Assembly: GCA_030428105.1 (NCBI GenBank)
Contig: JAUIBE010000003.1
Location: 124,001 to 188,000 of the forward strand
Reading direction: 5' to 3'
Source of the DNA: Gammaproteobacteria bacterium
GTDB lineage: Bacteria; Pseudomonadota; Gammaproteobacteria; Xanthomonadales; SZUA-36
DNA: 64,000 nucleotides
The translations under genes and the position numbers were made by a program. Positions 25,145 through 35,551 of the stretch are shown piece by piece; position 1 is the stretch's first letter; each line of letters opens with the position of its first letter. Under the pieces are notes generated by a model. The model made no database searches, was not told the DNA's origin, and worked only from the letters and a program-made list of their open reading frames with translations.

Positions 25145-26518
25145 TTACTGGGTGTAACCCAAACCGCGCAGCTCTTCGAGTTGCTCTTCGCTAAGCTCGC
25201 TTTCGGTCAGGTCCAGCTCGGCTTCCCGGTACGAATCCACCAGGCCGGCCAGGTAGTTGTACATGATTTCCTCCGAGTCCGGATCCACCGGCTCGGGCAG
25301 CTCCGCGCCCGTGTTGGTGTGCTGCAGCCAGGTTCTTCCTAGCCTGGACTCGAACTTCAGGTCACCCGCCCACACCGCCACCGCGTCGGGGTCGTACCAG
25401 GATTCGGCGGCCTTTTCGGGGTTGATGTCACTGGTGCGCAGTTCCACCTCGGCGTAGTAGGGGCGGTCGGGGTCCAGCGTGTTGGTGTCGAGCAGCGAGT
25501 AGCCCACCTGGTTGAAGCGCCGCCCCAGCCCGGCCAACTCGGCCACCGTGGCGGCAATGTCGATGGTTCCCACCCGGGTTTGTACCCGTTCGCGCCTGGG
25601 GTCACGAAAATCCGCGATGATCAACGGCACGCGAATGACCAGTTCATCGTGGACCGGGCCGTGGCCAAACCGGCTGTTTTCGCCCAACATTTCGCCGTGG
25701 TCAGCGGTGAAAATCACCACGGTGTTGTCGAGCAGGCCGCGCTCGCGCCAGCCCTCGAAAAAGTCGTGCAAGATGCCATCCACCCTGGCCACCTGGCCGG
25801 CGTACAGGATGCGTAAGGCCGACAGCAGCTCGGGAGAATTTCGCATCTGCGGCTGCAGGCTTCTCCACTGCTGCACCGTGAGCCCTGTTTCCAGGAACTC
25901 CGCATCGCTTTCGGCGCGCTGGCGCGCCCAGTCCGAATCCTCGAACGGGGTGTGCACTTCCCACAGGTGAATGAACGTGAACAACGGCCGCTCTGGATCG
26001 AGACCATCAAGCCAGCCGTTGACCTGCGAAATGGTCTTTTCGCCGCGTTGAACACCGCTTTCCCTGTTGGCGACCAGTTCCGGGATGTTGTCTTTTTCAA
26101 AACCGCGCGTCAGGTCACCGGCCCGGCCCATGAACCGCGCGCTGACAAATGCGCCGGTTTGGTATCCGGCCTGGGTCATTGCTTGCGCCAGGGTGGGCGT
26201 CTCCGGGTAAAGGCTGTGATGGTTGCTGCGCGCGCCGTGGTGGCGCGGATACAGCCCGGTGAGCATGGTGCCGTGGGATGGCACCGTGGTTCCGGCCGAG
26301 GCCAGCGCCTGCTCGAAGACTGTGCCGTTGCTGGCCAGCCAGTCCACGGTTGGTGAAATCTCCGGGTCGGGGTAACCGTAGGCGCCAAGAAAATCGAAGC
26401 GCAACGTATCGATGGAAACCAGCACGATGTTCGGCGACGGGCGCTCGCGCGTGGCGAAGTATGCGGTTGCCAGCCCGGCGACAAGCAGGACGGCCAGGAT
26501 CAGGAGGGTTCGCTTCAT
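25145..26518 (-). CDS. membrane-anchored sulfatase/alkaline-phosphatase-superfamily enzyme, threonine-type
   Basis: 457 residues. An N-terminal TM anchor (LLILAVLLVAGLATAYFA) precedes NIVLVSIDTLRFDFLGAYGY, the nucleophile loop SAGTTVPSHGTMLTGLYPRH, FIHLWEVHTPF and FTADHGEMLGENSRFGHG. The formylglycine Cys/Ser is again a Thr (T-V-P-S-H). It resembles the enzyme at 7687-9084, including the C-terminal LRGLGY-type tail. Both probably act on periplasmic sulfate- or phospho-esters; no maturase gene is visible. Confidence 0.85.
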   Translation of the reverse strand: MKRTLLILAVLLVAGLATAYFATRERPSPNIVLVSIDTLRFDFLGAYGYPDPEISPTVDWLASNGTVFEQALASAGTTVPSHGTMLTGLYPRHHGARSNHHSLYPETPTLAQAMTQAGYQTGAFVSARFMGRAGDLTRGFEKDNIPELVANRESGVQRGEKTISQVNGWLDGLDPERPLFTFIHLWEVHTPFEDSDWARQRAESDAEFLETGLTVQQWRSLQPQMRNSPELLSALRILYAGQVARVDGILHDFFEGWRERGLLDNTVVIFTADHGEMLGENSRFGHGPVHDELVIRVPLIIADFRDPRRERVQTRVGTIDIAATVAELAGLGRRFNQVGYSLLDTNTLDPDRPYYAEVELRTSDINPEKAAESWYDPDAVAVWAGDLKFESRLGRTWLQHTNTGAELPEPVDPDSEEIMYNYLAGLVDSYREAELDLTESELSEEQLEELRGLGYTQ

Positions 26519-26607
26519 TTCAATGGATCAGCTGGTGTAGGGCGGCAATGTTATCTCCATGCCGGTGGCGAATAAAGATGGCGGCCAGCGAAATAGCAGC
26601 GGTAGGC

Positions 26608-26613
26608 TAAAAT
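26608..26613 (+). promoter_or_regulatory. putative -10 element, leaderless arrangement
   Basis: TAAAAT ends 6 nt before the ATG at 26620, which would put the transcription start on the A of the start codon. No Shine-Dalgarno is present. Confidence 0.45.
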
Positions 26614-26619
26614 CGCGGC

Positions 26620-27072
26620 ATGAGAATCATACTTCCGCCACCGCTGTGGATGATCCTGTTCGGCGCGCTGATGTGGTTTGTTTCGCGCAGTTCCTTTGGC
26701 TACCGCAAGGTGGTGCCTTTCACGGCCGAGGCCGGAACCCTTTTCATCCTGCTCGGCATCGCGGTGATCGTCCTGGGCATTCACCAGTTCGCCCGGCTCA
26801 AAACCACGGTCAACCCGATAGACCTCACCGAATCCACAAAGCTGGCAACCGGTGGCATCTACCGAATTACGCGTAACCCGATGTACCTGGGCATGGCGCT
26901 GATCCTGGTGGGCTGGGGCTTGCACCTGGACAGCCTGGTAAACGTGGTTTGCGTGGCCGGGTTCGTGGTGTTGATCACCCAGTGGCAGATCAAGCCCGAG
27001 GAGGCCGCTTTGCGGGCGTTGTTTGGGGCGGAGTATGCGGATTATTGCGCCAGCGTAAGAAGGTGGCTTTAG
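26620..27072 (+). CDS. isoprenylcysteine carboxyl methyltransferase-like membrane protein
   Basis: 150 residues with four TM helices. The SAM-binding C-terminal motif of the ICMT/PEMT group is present: TGGIYRITRNPMYLGMALILVGWG and, later, KPEEAALRALFGAEYADYCASVRRWL. Bacterial members methylate lipids or other membrane-near substrates; the target is unknown. The gene has a -10 box but no ribosome site directly upstream. It faces rpoD and ends at the rpoD terminator. Confidence 0.82.
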   Translation: MRIILPPPLWMILFGALMWFVSRSSFGYRKVVPFTAEAGTLFILLGIAVIVLGIHQFARLKTTVNPIDLTESTKLATGGIYRITRNPMYLGMALILVGWGLHLDSLVNVVCVAGFVVLITQWQIKPEEAALRALFGAEYADYCASVRRWL

Positions 27073-27074
27073 GC

Positions 27075-27100
27075 AAAAAAAAGCCCGCCGAAGCGGGCTT
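27075..27100 (-). terminator. rpoD terminator
   Basis: On the leftward strand an 8-bp stem (AAGCCCGC/GCGGGCTT) with a TTCG tetraloop is followed by a run of eight T, 18 bp after the rpoD stop. The facing gene ends 3 bp away and could use it in reverse only weakly. Confidence 0.92.
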
Positions 27101-27118
27101 ATTCTGTCGCGGATGCTT

Positions 27119-28987
<1,869 letters not shown>

Positions 28988-29060
28988 GGTGTTTCGCTAA
29001 CTATAGTCAATGAGCGCGGAATAGGCGACGGGGTGCAAGGCTCCCCTTGTATGACCTCGC

Positions 29061-30803
29061 TCAGTGGTTTCTTGTTACGCGCCCGGACAATATGGCCTTG
29101 AGCCGTTCGCGTTCCTGTTGCAGCGCAATAAATTGGGCCCTTTGCTCCGCGTTTTGTTCCGATATCCGGGGCATTTGCCCCAGGTTTTCATCCAGCCAGG
29201 CCAGTTCCAGGCTGGTCAGTGCGTCGGCGAATTCGCCGGCCTGCTTTTCTTCATCTCCGGGCAGAGCCCATGTGGCCAGTGTTTGCAGGTGTGCCTGCGC
29301 GGCATTCTCGCGCCACAATTCAAGAAGCTGGGCTGTCGTCATATGGGGCCGCTGGCGACAAAACTCAACGAGTTCAAGCAGAATGTCAACTCCCGGCAGC
29401 CCGTTTTGCTTAAAGCGTTTTTCGTCCACCAACTCGGCCAGCGCCGGTCTTTGCACCAGGTGAGCCAGCGCAAGGCGCATCGGCGTTCGCTTGTGACCCG
29501 GCTGCGCGCTGGGGCGCGGCCTGCGCGGCGCCTCGGTTGGCGGCGGCGCAGCCGTTTCCACCCGGTGGCGGGCCAGTTTCTCAAGCTGCTCAAACATCAT
29601 CTCGCGAAACACACCCTCGGGAATCTTTGCCAATTCCGGGCGGGCCAGTTCCACCAGCCGCGCACGGCCGTCAATCGATTCCATATCCACTTGTCCGGCG
29701 AAATGATCGAAGAAAAACGCCGACAAAGGCTGTGCGTTTTGCACCAGTTCTTCGAACGCTTCGATGCCGGCGCTGCGCACCATGGTGTCGGGGTCTTCGC
29801 CCTCGGGCAAAAACAGGAAACGCGCCTGGCGCCCTTCCTTCAACAGCGGCAAGGTGTTTTCCAGCGCCCGCCAGGCTGCCTTCCGGCCGGCGTTGTCGCC
29901 ATCAAAACAGAACACCACTTCATCGGCCGCGCGGAACAGCAACTCCGCCTGGTCGGAGGTGGTGGCCGTTCCCAGCGTGGCCACGGTGTTGCGCATGCCA
30001 AACTGCGCCAGCGCCACCACGTCGGTATAACCCTCGGTCACCAGGATGCGGTCCATCCGCCCCTGTTTCCGTCGCGCCAGGTAAAGGCCATACAGCTCTC
30101 GGCCCTTGTGAAACAACTCGGTTTCCGGCGAGTTCAGGTACTTCGGCCCATCGTCATCCAGCGCGCGGCCGCCGAAAGCAATAACCCGTCCACGTCGATC
30201 ATGAATGGGAAACATGATGCGGTTGCGGAACTTGTCGTACTGGCCGCTCTTGCCTTCGCTCAACATGCCGCCGCGTTTGAGCTGCGCAATGTTCTCCGGG
30301 CTGGTGCCCAGCTTTTTCAGCAAGCCGTCCCAGCCGGCCGGCGCGTAGCCAATGCCAAACTCCTTGGCAATCTCACCAGAAAGCCCGCGACCCTTGAGGT
30401 ATTCAATGGCCGGCGGGTGGTTTTTCAGGCATTCCACGTAATACTTCGCCGCCGCCTCGAGGATGTCGTAGGTCTCGGTTGAGCGCCGCGGCGCACTGCC
30501 TGCCTCGCGGGGCACCTTGAGGCCGGCGCGGCGGGCCAATTCCTCGATGGCGTCGGGGAATTCCAGCCCCTCGTAATTCATCATGAAGCCGATGGCCGAG
30601 CCGTGCGCGCCGCAGCCAAAGCAGTGGTAGAACTGCTTTTGTGGACTCACGGTGAACGAAGGGGTTTTCTCTTCGTGGAACGGGCAGCAGGCCTGGAATT
30701 CGCGCCCCGCTCGCTTGAGGGGCACATGGCGCTCTATCACCTCGACAATGTCGACCCGGCCGAGGAGTTCTTCGATAAAAGATTCGGGGATCAGCCCGCT
30801 CAA
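29061..30803 (-). CDS. dnaG: DNA primase
   Basis: 580 residues. CHC2 zinc domain (CPFHEEKTPSF, YHCFGCG) at the N-terminus, TOPRIM core (VTEGYTDVVAL, then EVVFCFDGDNAGRKAAWRA), and a helical C-terminal helicase-binding domain. It makes the RNA primers for replication. The start is TTG at 30803, overlapping the yqeY stop as TTGA, so translation is coupled; a rare start and poor ribosome site fit the low DnaG levels known in this operon. Confidence 0.98.
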   Translation of the reverse strand: MSGLIPESFIEELLGRVDIVEVIERHVPLKRAGREFQACCPFHEEKTPSFTVSPQKQFYHCFGCGAHGSAIGFMMNYEGLEFPDAIEELARRAGLKVPREAGSAPRRSTETYDILEAAAKYYVECLKNHPPAIEYLKGRGLSGEIAKEFGIGYAPAGWDGLLKKLGTSPENIAQLKRGGMLSEGKSGQYDKFRNRIMFPIHDRRGRVIAFGGRALDDDGPKYLNSPETELFHKGRELYGLYLARRKQGRMDRILVTEGYTDVVALAQFGMRNTVATLGTATTSDQAELLFRAADEVVFCFDGDNAGRKAAWRALENTLPLLKEGRQARFLFLPEGEDPDTMVRSAGIEAFEELVQNAQPLSAFFFDHFAGQVDMESIDGRARLVELARPELAKIPEGVFREMMFEQLEKLARHRVETAAPPPTEAPRRPRPSAQPGHKRTPMRLALAHLVQRPALAELVDEKRFKQNGLPGVDILLELVEFCRQRPHMTTAQLLELWRENAAQAHLQTLATWALPGDEEKQAGEFADALTSLELAWLDENLGQMPRISEQNAEQRAQFIALQQERERLKAILSGRVTRNH

Positions 30804-31246
30804 GCGCCGAGTTGTTCCCTTACGGCCTTGCTGACCGTCTTCATGTCGGCGCGGCCCTGGACCTTGTCGCGCAAGGCGTTCATCACCGGGCCCATGTCGC
30901 GCATGCCCTCGGCGCCCTGCTCTTCAATGGTTTGCGCGATCATGGCGTCGAGTTCCGCGGGGTCCAGCGGCTCTGGCATGTAGGCCTGCAAAATACCCAG
31001 CTCGTAACCTTCTTTGTGGGCGAGGTCGTCGCGTCCGGCGGCCTGGAATTGCTCCAGGGATTCGCGCCGCTGCTTGCACATTTTTTCCAGCACGGCCAGC
31101 ACCTGGCTGTCATCCAGCTCGATGCGCTCGTCCACCTCGCGTTGCTTGATGGCGGCTGTGATCATGCGCAGCACCGCCAGCCGATCGCGCTCCTGGGCGC
31201 GCATGGCGGTTTTGACGTCTTCTGAGATGCGTTGTTTGAGTGACAC
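30800..31246 (-). CDS. GatB/YqeY domain protein
   Basis: 148 residues, the normal size of the stand-alone YqeY family, related to the tRNA-binding tail of the amidotransferase subunit GatB. Hallmarks: MSLKQRISEDVKTAMRAQ at the start, ILQAYMPEPLDPAELDAMI and MGPVMNALRDKVQGRADMKT. Located between rpsU and dnaG as in many gammaproteobacteria; its stop overlaps the dnaG TTG. Confidence 0.95.
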   Translation of the reverse strand: MSLKQRISEDVKTAMRAQERDRLAVLRMITAAIKQREVDERIELDDSQVLAVLEKMCKQRRESLEQFQAAGRDDLAHKEGYELGILQAYMPEPLDPAELDAMIAQTIEEQGAEGMRDMGPVMNALRDKVQGRADMKTVSKAVREQLGA

Positions 31247-31261
31247 GGCTAATTACGCAAC

Positions 31262-31292
31262 AGGGCCGGGTGCTGCAAGCGGACCCGGCCCT
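31262..31292. promoter_or_regulatory. hairpin between rpsU and yqeY (attenuator or processing site)
   Basis: Perfect 10-bp inverted repeat AGGGCCGGGT/ACCCGGCCCT with an 11-nt loop and no T-tract on the leftward strand. It lies where E. coli has an internal terminator and processing signal that lowers dnaG relative to rpsU. Confidence 0.6.
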
Positions 31293-31369
31293 AATCTTAG
31301 ATTTCTGTTTGCGCCCGCTTCACTGGAACTACCAGGTGATCAGGCGGGCTAGCAGGAAATCTGCAGCGA

Positions 31370-31585
31370 TCAATACATCCGCTGGCGACGGGTCACTTCG
31401 CGCGACAGGCGACGCATGTTGCGCTTCACGGCAGCAGCCGCCTTGCGCTTGCGTTCCTGGGTGGGCTTTTCGTAGAACTCGCGGCGACGGGTTTCAGCAA
31501 GCACACCTGCTTTCTCGCAGGAACGCTTGAAACGGCGCAGCGCGTATTCAAAAGGCTCGTTTTCGCGAACTTTTACACTCGGCAT
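31370..31585 (-). CDS. rpsU: ribosomal protein bS21
   Basis: 71 residues, full-length, with the family's Arg/Lys-rich pattern ([40 protein letters not shown]). First gene of the rpsU-yqeY-dnaG-rpoD operon. AGGA lies about 10 nt before the ATG. Confidence 0.99.
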   Translation of the reverse strand: MPSVKVRENEPFEYALRRFKRSCEKAGVLAETRRREFYEKPTQERKRKAAAAVKRNMRRLSREVTRRQRMY

Positions 31586-31623
31586 TCGAAATCACTTCCT
31601 AATTTTGCTTAAAGCTTAAAAGG

Positions 31624-31658
31624 CTGAGACCCTGTCTCAGACGTAGCCGCCTATTTTA
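31624..31658 (-). promoter_or_regulatory. rpsU promoter region with downstream palindrome
   Basis: Leftward -10 TAAAAT at 31658-31653, with only a weak TTGCAT-like -35. Just downstream, at 31624-31640, is a 7-bp dyad CTGAGAC/GTCTCAG with a 3-nt spacer that would fall in the 5' leader, a possible operator or leader hairpin. Confidence 0.5.
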
Positions 31659-31667
31659 CCTTGATTT

Positions 31668-33332
31668 TCACGCCTCATGCAAAGGCAAATTTGCAAACGC
31701 CACGTGGCCGCTGCGCCGGGGGTCGGCGAAACCACCCAAACCGTTCTGCGGCGAATACGAAACCGCGTGCACCCCGCCGAAGAACAGGTTCTTCCCTTCC
31801 CAGCGTTCCAGCGTTTCCACCACTGCTTCCAGAGTCCTGCCGGCGCCCTCTGGAAAACCGCCCTCCATGCTCAGCTTGCCTTTCTCCAGGTGCAGGCGTG
31901 GGGCCTGGATGGCGTCCGCCAGGCTCATGTCGTAGTCGACCAGGTTGACCAGCACCTGGCTGACCGCGCTGCGGATTCGGTTCGAGCCGCCGGAACCCAG
32001 CGCCACGCAGGTGCCATCAGACAGCCGGGCAACGGCCGGGGACATCATTGAGGCCAGCCGCGTGCCGGGCTTCCAGCGGTGAAAGCCCAGCGGATTGAGA
32101 TCTTCCTCGCCGAGCATGTTGTTCATCATGATGTCTGTGCCAGGCAATACGTAGCCGCAACCCTCGCCGTTTGACGCGGTGAGGCTGGCAAGGTTGCCCT
32201 CGGCGTCGGCCACGCTAATGTGGGTGGTGCCGCGGCTGAATAGCTGCGAAGTGGGCGTGTCGCACCACTGTTTCAGCACCTCGGGCGCCAGGAACGAGCC
32301 CAGGTGCTCAGCGGTGAAGCCCTCATCCAGCCGGTACTCGCTGCGAATGCGGCTGGCGCTGCGCATGGCGCGGACCAGGCCCGCCAGGTGGTCTTCTGAT
32401 CCCCACTCCGCTTCGCCGGGTCCGGTGCTGGAGGCATTCAAGAGCGAAAGCGCAAAAGCCACCAGCCCGCCTCCCAGCGACGGCGGTGAATTGATCGCAA
32501 TACGCGCATCGTGGAATTTGAACGTGATCGGCTCGCGTTTCTCCACGCGATAGGCCTGCAAGTCGGCGTGCGTGATCAATCCGCCGCGCGCGGCACAGTC
32601 GGAAACCAGGCGCCCGGCCAACGCCCCCTGGTAAAAACAGGCCGGTCCTTCCTCCGCCAGTTGCTGGTAGGTTTCGGCCATCCTGGGGAAGCGTTGCAAA
32701 TCACCACTTTTGAGCAATTCACCCGAATCTCCGGGCGCGGTGTACAGCCAGCGGGCCTCGTCCGAGGCCTGGTAGATGGATTGCAGTACCTGGATGACTT
32801 CGGCCTGGAAATCGGTGACGGTCACTCCCTGCTGGGCCAACTCCATGGCCGGGCGCACCACTTCAACCAGGGGCAGCTTTCCAAGGTCCGCATGGGCGGA
32901 AAACAACCCGGCCACCACGCCGGGCACCGCCATGGAGCCCATGCCCATGTGGAATTCCTGGCGCGCGGTGCCAAAGTTGGCGATAAAGGGGTAAAAGTCG
33001 ATGGATTCCGCCGGGCGGGATGATTGCGGTGTCTGGCAGAAGAAATCGTAGACCCTCGCCTCACCCTCGCCGGGTTGCGCCAGCAGGAAGCCCCCGCCAC
33101 CCAGGCTCACCAGCATCGGCTCGGCGACGGTGGCCGCGCACATGGCCGCCAGCACCGCATCGAACGCATTGCCGCCTTCTTCGAGCACGCGCGCGCCAGC
33201 CGCGGAAGTCTCGCGATGACCCGAGGCCACCACGCCCCGTTTTGCTGATGATGAATTCACAACCAAGCCCCACTCCCCGGTGAGAAAACGCTGCAAGCAT
33301 TCGCCATGGGAAAACCGGCGATTCGACATCAT
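31668..33332 (-). CDS. ggt: gamma-glutamyltransferase family protein
   Basis: 554 residues from ATG 33332; upstream codons overlap tsaD and are unlikely to be used. The N-terminal nucleophile-family subunit has the GGNAFDAVLAAMCAATVAEP pattern. The autoprocessing Thr is in SRGTTHISVADAEGNLASLT, and the C-terminal small subunit carries SMMSPAVARLSDG and LGSGGSNRI. Classical GGTs are periplasmic and hydrolyse glutathione, but no signal peptide is seen here. It is inserted between tsaD and rpsU, which are usually direct neighbours. Confidence 0.88.
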   Translation of the reverse strand: MMSNRRFSHGECLQRFLTGEWGLVVNSSSAKRGVVASGHRETSAAGARVLEEGGNAFDAVLAAMCAATVAEPMLVSLGGGGFLLAQPGEGEARVYDFFCQTPQSSRPAESIDFYPFIANFGTARQEFHMGMGSMAVPGVVAGLFSAHADLGKLPLVEVVRPAMELAQQGVTVTDFQAEVIQVLQSIYQASDEARWLYTAPGDSGELLKSGDLQRFPRMAETYQQLAEEGPACFYQGALAGRLVSDCAARGGLITHADLQAYRVEKREPITFKFHDARIAINSPPSLGGGLVAFALSLLNASSTGPGEAEWGSEDHLAGLVRAMRSASRIRSEYRLDEGFTAEHLGSFLAPEVLKQWCDTPTSQLFSRGTTHISVADAEGNLASLTASNGEGCGYVLPGTDIMMNNMLGEEDLNPLGFHRWKPGTRLASMMSPAVARLSDGTCVALGSGGSNRIRSAVSQVLVNLVDYDMSLADAIQAPRLHLEKGKLSMEGGFPEGAGRTLEAVVETLERWEGKNLFFGGVHAVSYSPQNGLGGFADPRRSGHVAFANLPLHEA

Positions 33333-33381
33333 ATAAAATTTCCGGGACACGCCCCGGGCAAATATGAATTGGAGCCGCGCC

Positions 33382-34404
33382 TTGCTGGTACTAGGCATTG
33401 AGACATCCTGCGATGAAACCGGAGTCGCCCTCTACGACGAGACTGGCGGCCTGGTCGCGCACGCGCTTTACTCGCAGGCGGAAATCCACGCCGAATACGG
33501 CGGCGTGGTGCCGGAAATCGCCTCGCGCGACCACGTGCGCAAGCTGATTCCGCTGCTCGACCAGTGCCTTGAAGACAGTGGACGCAGCCGCGACGAAATC
33601 AGCGCGCTGGCCTACACCTCGGGGCCGGGGCTGATCGGCGCTCTGCTGGTGGGCGCCTCGGTAGGCCGCAGCCTGGCGCTTTCGCTGGGAATACCCGCGG
33701 TGGGCGTGCACCATATGGAAGGCCACCTGCTGGCGCCGCTACTGGAAGAAAACCCGCCGGAATTCCCGTTCGTGGCCCTGCTGGTATCCGGCGGGCACAC
33801 CATGCTGGTGGAAGTCGAACGGATTGGCAGCTACCGGCTACTGGGCGAGACCCTGGATGACGCCGCCGGCGAGGCCTTCGACAAGACCGCCAAGCTGCTG
33901 GGCCTGGGGTATCCCGGTGGCCCGCGCGTGGCGGCCGCCGCCACCCAGGGCGATGCCAGCCGCTTTTCCTTTCCGCGGCCGATGACCGACCGCCCCGGCC
34001 TCGATTTCAGCTTCAGCGGCCTGAAAACCCACACCCGTACGTTGTGGGAGAACGAATCCGGCAGCGCTGACGATGAACAACTGGTCAACGACATCGCGGC
34101 AGGCTTCCAGCAGGCGGTGGTGGATACGCTGGCCATCAAATGCCGGCGGGCCATGCAGCAAACCGGTTACGGAACCCTGATTATTTCCGGTGGGGTGGGC
34201 GCCAACGTGGCGCTGCGCGCTGCCCTGAAACGCGATGGCGAGAAGCATGGCTGGGCGGTGTCCTACCCACGCATCGAGTTCTGCACCGACAACGGCGCCA
34301 TGATCGCCTTTGCCGGCTACCACCGCCTGAAGGCCGGCGAGCACGAAGCACCCGTCATCTCAGCGCGACCACGGTGGCCATTGGAAGAGCTACGCGCCGT
34401 GTAG
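33382..34404 (+). CDS. tsaD: tRNA N6-adenosine threonylcarbamoyltransferase TsaD
   Basis: 340 residues from TTG 33382, preferred because GGAG (33370-33373) is 8 nt upstream and the product then begins [14 protein letters not shown] as in the family; an ATG at 33364 would add six residues. The metal-binding HMEGH motif ([11 protein letters not shown]) and ASKH-fold motifs ([22 protein letters not shown]) are intact. It transfers threonylcarbamoyl to A37 of ANN-decoding tRNAs with TsaB/TsaE, using the product of TsaC, which is encoded near 59 kb. Confidence 0.97.
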   Translation: MLVLGIETSCDETGVALYDETGGLVAHALYSQAEIHAEYGGVVPEIASRDHVRKLIPLLDQCLEDSGRSRDEISALAYTSGPGLIGALLVGASVGRSLALSLGIPAVGVHHMEGHLLAPLLEENPPEFPFVALLVSGGHTMLVEVERIGSYRLLGETLDDAAGEAFDKTAKLLGLGYPGGPRVAAAATQGDASRFSFPRPMTDRPGLDFSFSGLKTHTRTLWENESGSADDEQLVNDIAAGFQQAVVDTLAIKCRRAMQQTGYGTLIISGGVGANVALRAALKRDGEKHGWAVSYPRIEFCTDNGAMIAFAGYHRLKAGEHEAPVISARPRWPLEELRAV

Positions 34405-34446
34405 CAGCGGGCATCAGACCGCGACCCGGAGCAGCCAGGAAACAAT

Positions 34447-34812
34447 ATGAAAGACATCGTTTTTATCGAGGACCTCAAGGTCCAAACCGTCATCGGCATC
34501 TTTGACTGGGAACGCGAGATTCGCCAGACCGTCAGCCTCGACCTGGAAATGGCCTTTGATATCCGCAAGGCGGCGGCCAGCGACCACATCGACGACACGC
34601 TCGATTACAAGGCGGTCTCCAAGCGCCTGATCCACTTTATCGAGGCCAGCGAATTCCAACTGGTCGAGGCCCTGGCGGAGCGCTGCGCCACGATCGTTCT
34701 CGAGGAATTCCCGGTCACCTGGCTGCGACTCAAGCTGAGCAAACCGGGGGCGGTTCGCGGCAGTAACGCCGTGGGCGTCATCATCGAGCGCGAGGCGCCG
34801 GCGCAATCATGA
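34447..34812 (+). CDS. folB: dihydroneopterin aldolase
   Basis: 121 residues. Starts MKDIVFIEDLKVQTVIGIFD with the family's D-W-E motif (FDWEREIRQTVSLDLEM), then LDYKAVSKRLIHFIE and LVEALAERCATIVLEEFP. It cleaves 7,8-dihydroneopterin to 6-hydroxymethyl-dihydropterin in folate synthesis. Its last codons overlap the folK start as ATGA. Confidence 0.96.
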   Translation: MKDIVFIEDLKVQTVIGIFDWEREIRQTVSLDLEMAFDIRKAAASDHIDDTLDYKAVSKRLIHFIEASEFQLVEALAERCATIVLEEFPVTWLRLKLSKPGAVRGSNAVGVIIEREAPAQS

Positions 34813-35306
34813 GCACAAACACCCACCGGGTGTACCTGGGCATCGGCAGCAACGTCGAGCCCGAACGCAATGTCGTGGCCGGCATGCGGGCGCTGCTGGA
34901 AGCGTTTGATGATGTGCACTTCTCACCGGCCTACCGCACGCCCGCGGTGGGCTTTGAAGGCGATGCCTTTATCAACCTGGTGGCGTGTTGCAACACCACG
35001 CTGCAACCGCTGGAGCTGAAGGCCTGGCTGAATGCGCTGGAAGACCAGCATGGCCGCGCCCGCGATGTGCCCAAGTTCTCCGACCGAACGCTGGATATCG
35101 ATGTGTTGCTATACGACGATTTCTGGCTGCGCCTGCCAGGGCTGGAAATCCCTCGCCCTGAAATCGAGAAATTCGCCCACGTGCTGAAACCGCTGGCCGA
35201 CCTGGCCCCCGAACTGATCCACCCGGTGCGGGGTATTTCCATTTCACAAATGTGGCAGGAATTTACCGATCGGCCGGCCATGGAGGCCGTTCAGCTGGAG
35301 CTATGA
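34809..35306 (+). CDS. folK: 2-amino-4-hydroxy-6-hydroxymethyldihydropteridine pyrophosphokinase
   Basis: 165 residues. Signatures YLGIGSNVEPERN, FSPAYRTPAVGF and the DRTLDIDVLLYDDFWL loop plus LEIPRPEIEKFAHVLKPLAD are all present. It pyrophosphorylates the FolB product using ATP. Translationally coupled to folB. Confidence 0.97.
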   Translation: MSTNTHRVYLGIGSNVEPERNVVAGMRALLEAFDDVHFSPAYRTPAVGFEGDAFINLVACCNTTLQPLELKAWLNALEDQHGRARDVPKFSDRTLDIDVLLYDDFWLRLPGLEIPRPEIEKFAHVLKPLADLAPELIHPVRGISISQMWQEFTDRPAMEAVQLEL

Positions 35307-35551
35307 CGTCCAGCACATGAAGGCGGGCGCGATCTGCGCGAAACTGTCACACGCTGGTAATGATCCCGGAATACATTGAGGATCAACGCAAGCCATACAC
35401 TCCCAGGTGTAGGCAACGCCCCCTGACTCCTGCGTTGCCATAAACATGTCCCCTGCACTTCGGTGGTAGGCGGGTTGAAGGCGAGGTCAGACCGTATCTT
35501 CGCTTTCACCCCCTCCACCGACGTCTTTAGCGGCAGGCCTCAAACAGCCCA
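35307..35551. other. intergenic region with small inverted repeat
   Basis: 245 bp between the facing folK and pteridine reductase genes. It holds an 8-bp dyad GGCAACGC/GCGTTGCC (35412-35419 and 35432-35439) and a GGTCAGACC motif (35485-35493) like one upstream of the STING-like gene. A 75-codon leftward frame here (35291-35518) has no family features and is not called. Confidence 0.5.

Noticed and set aside
35291-35518. 75-codon leftward frame in the folK-folM gap
   Set aside because: It starts inside folK, has no ribosome site or recognisable composition, and spans an inverted repeat; it looks like non-coding sequence.
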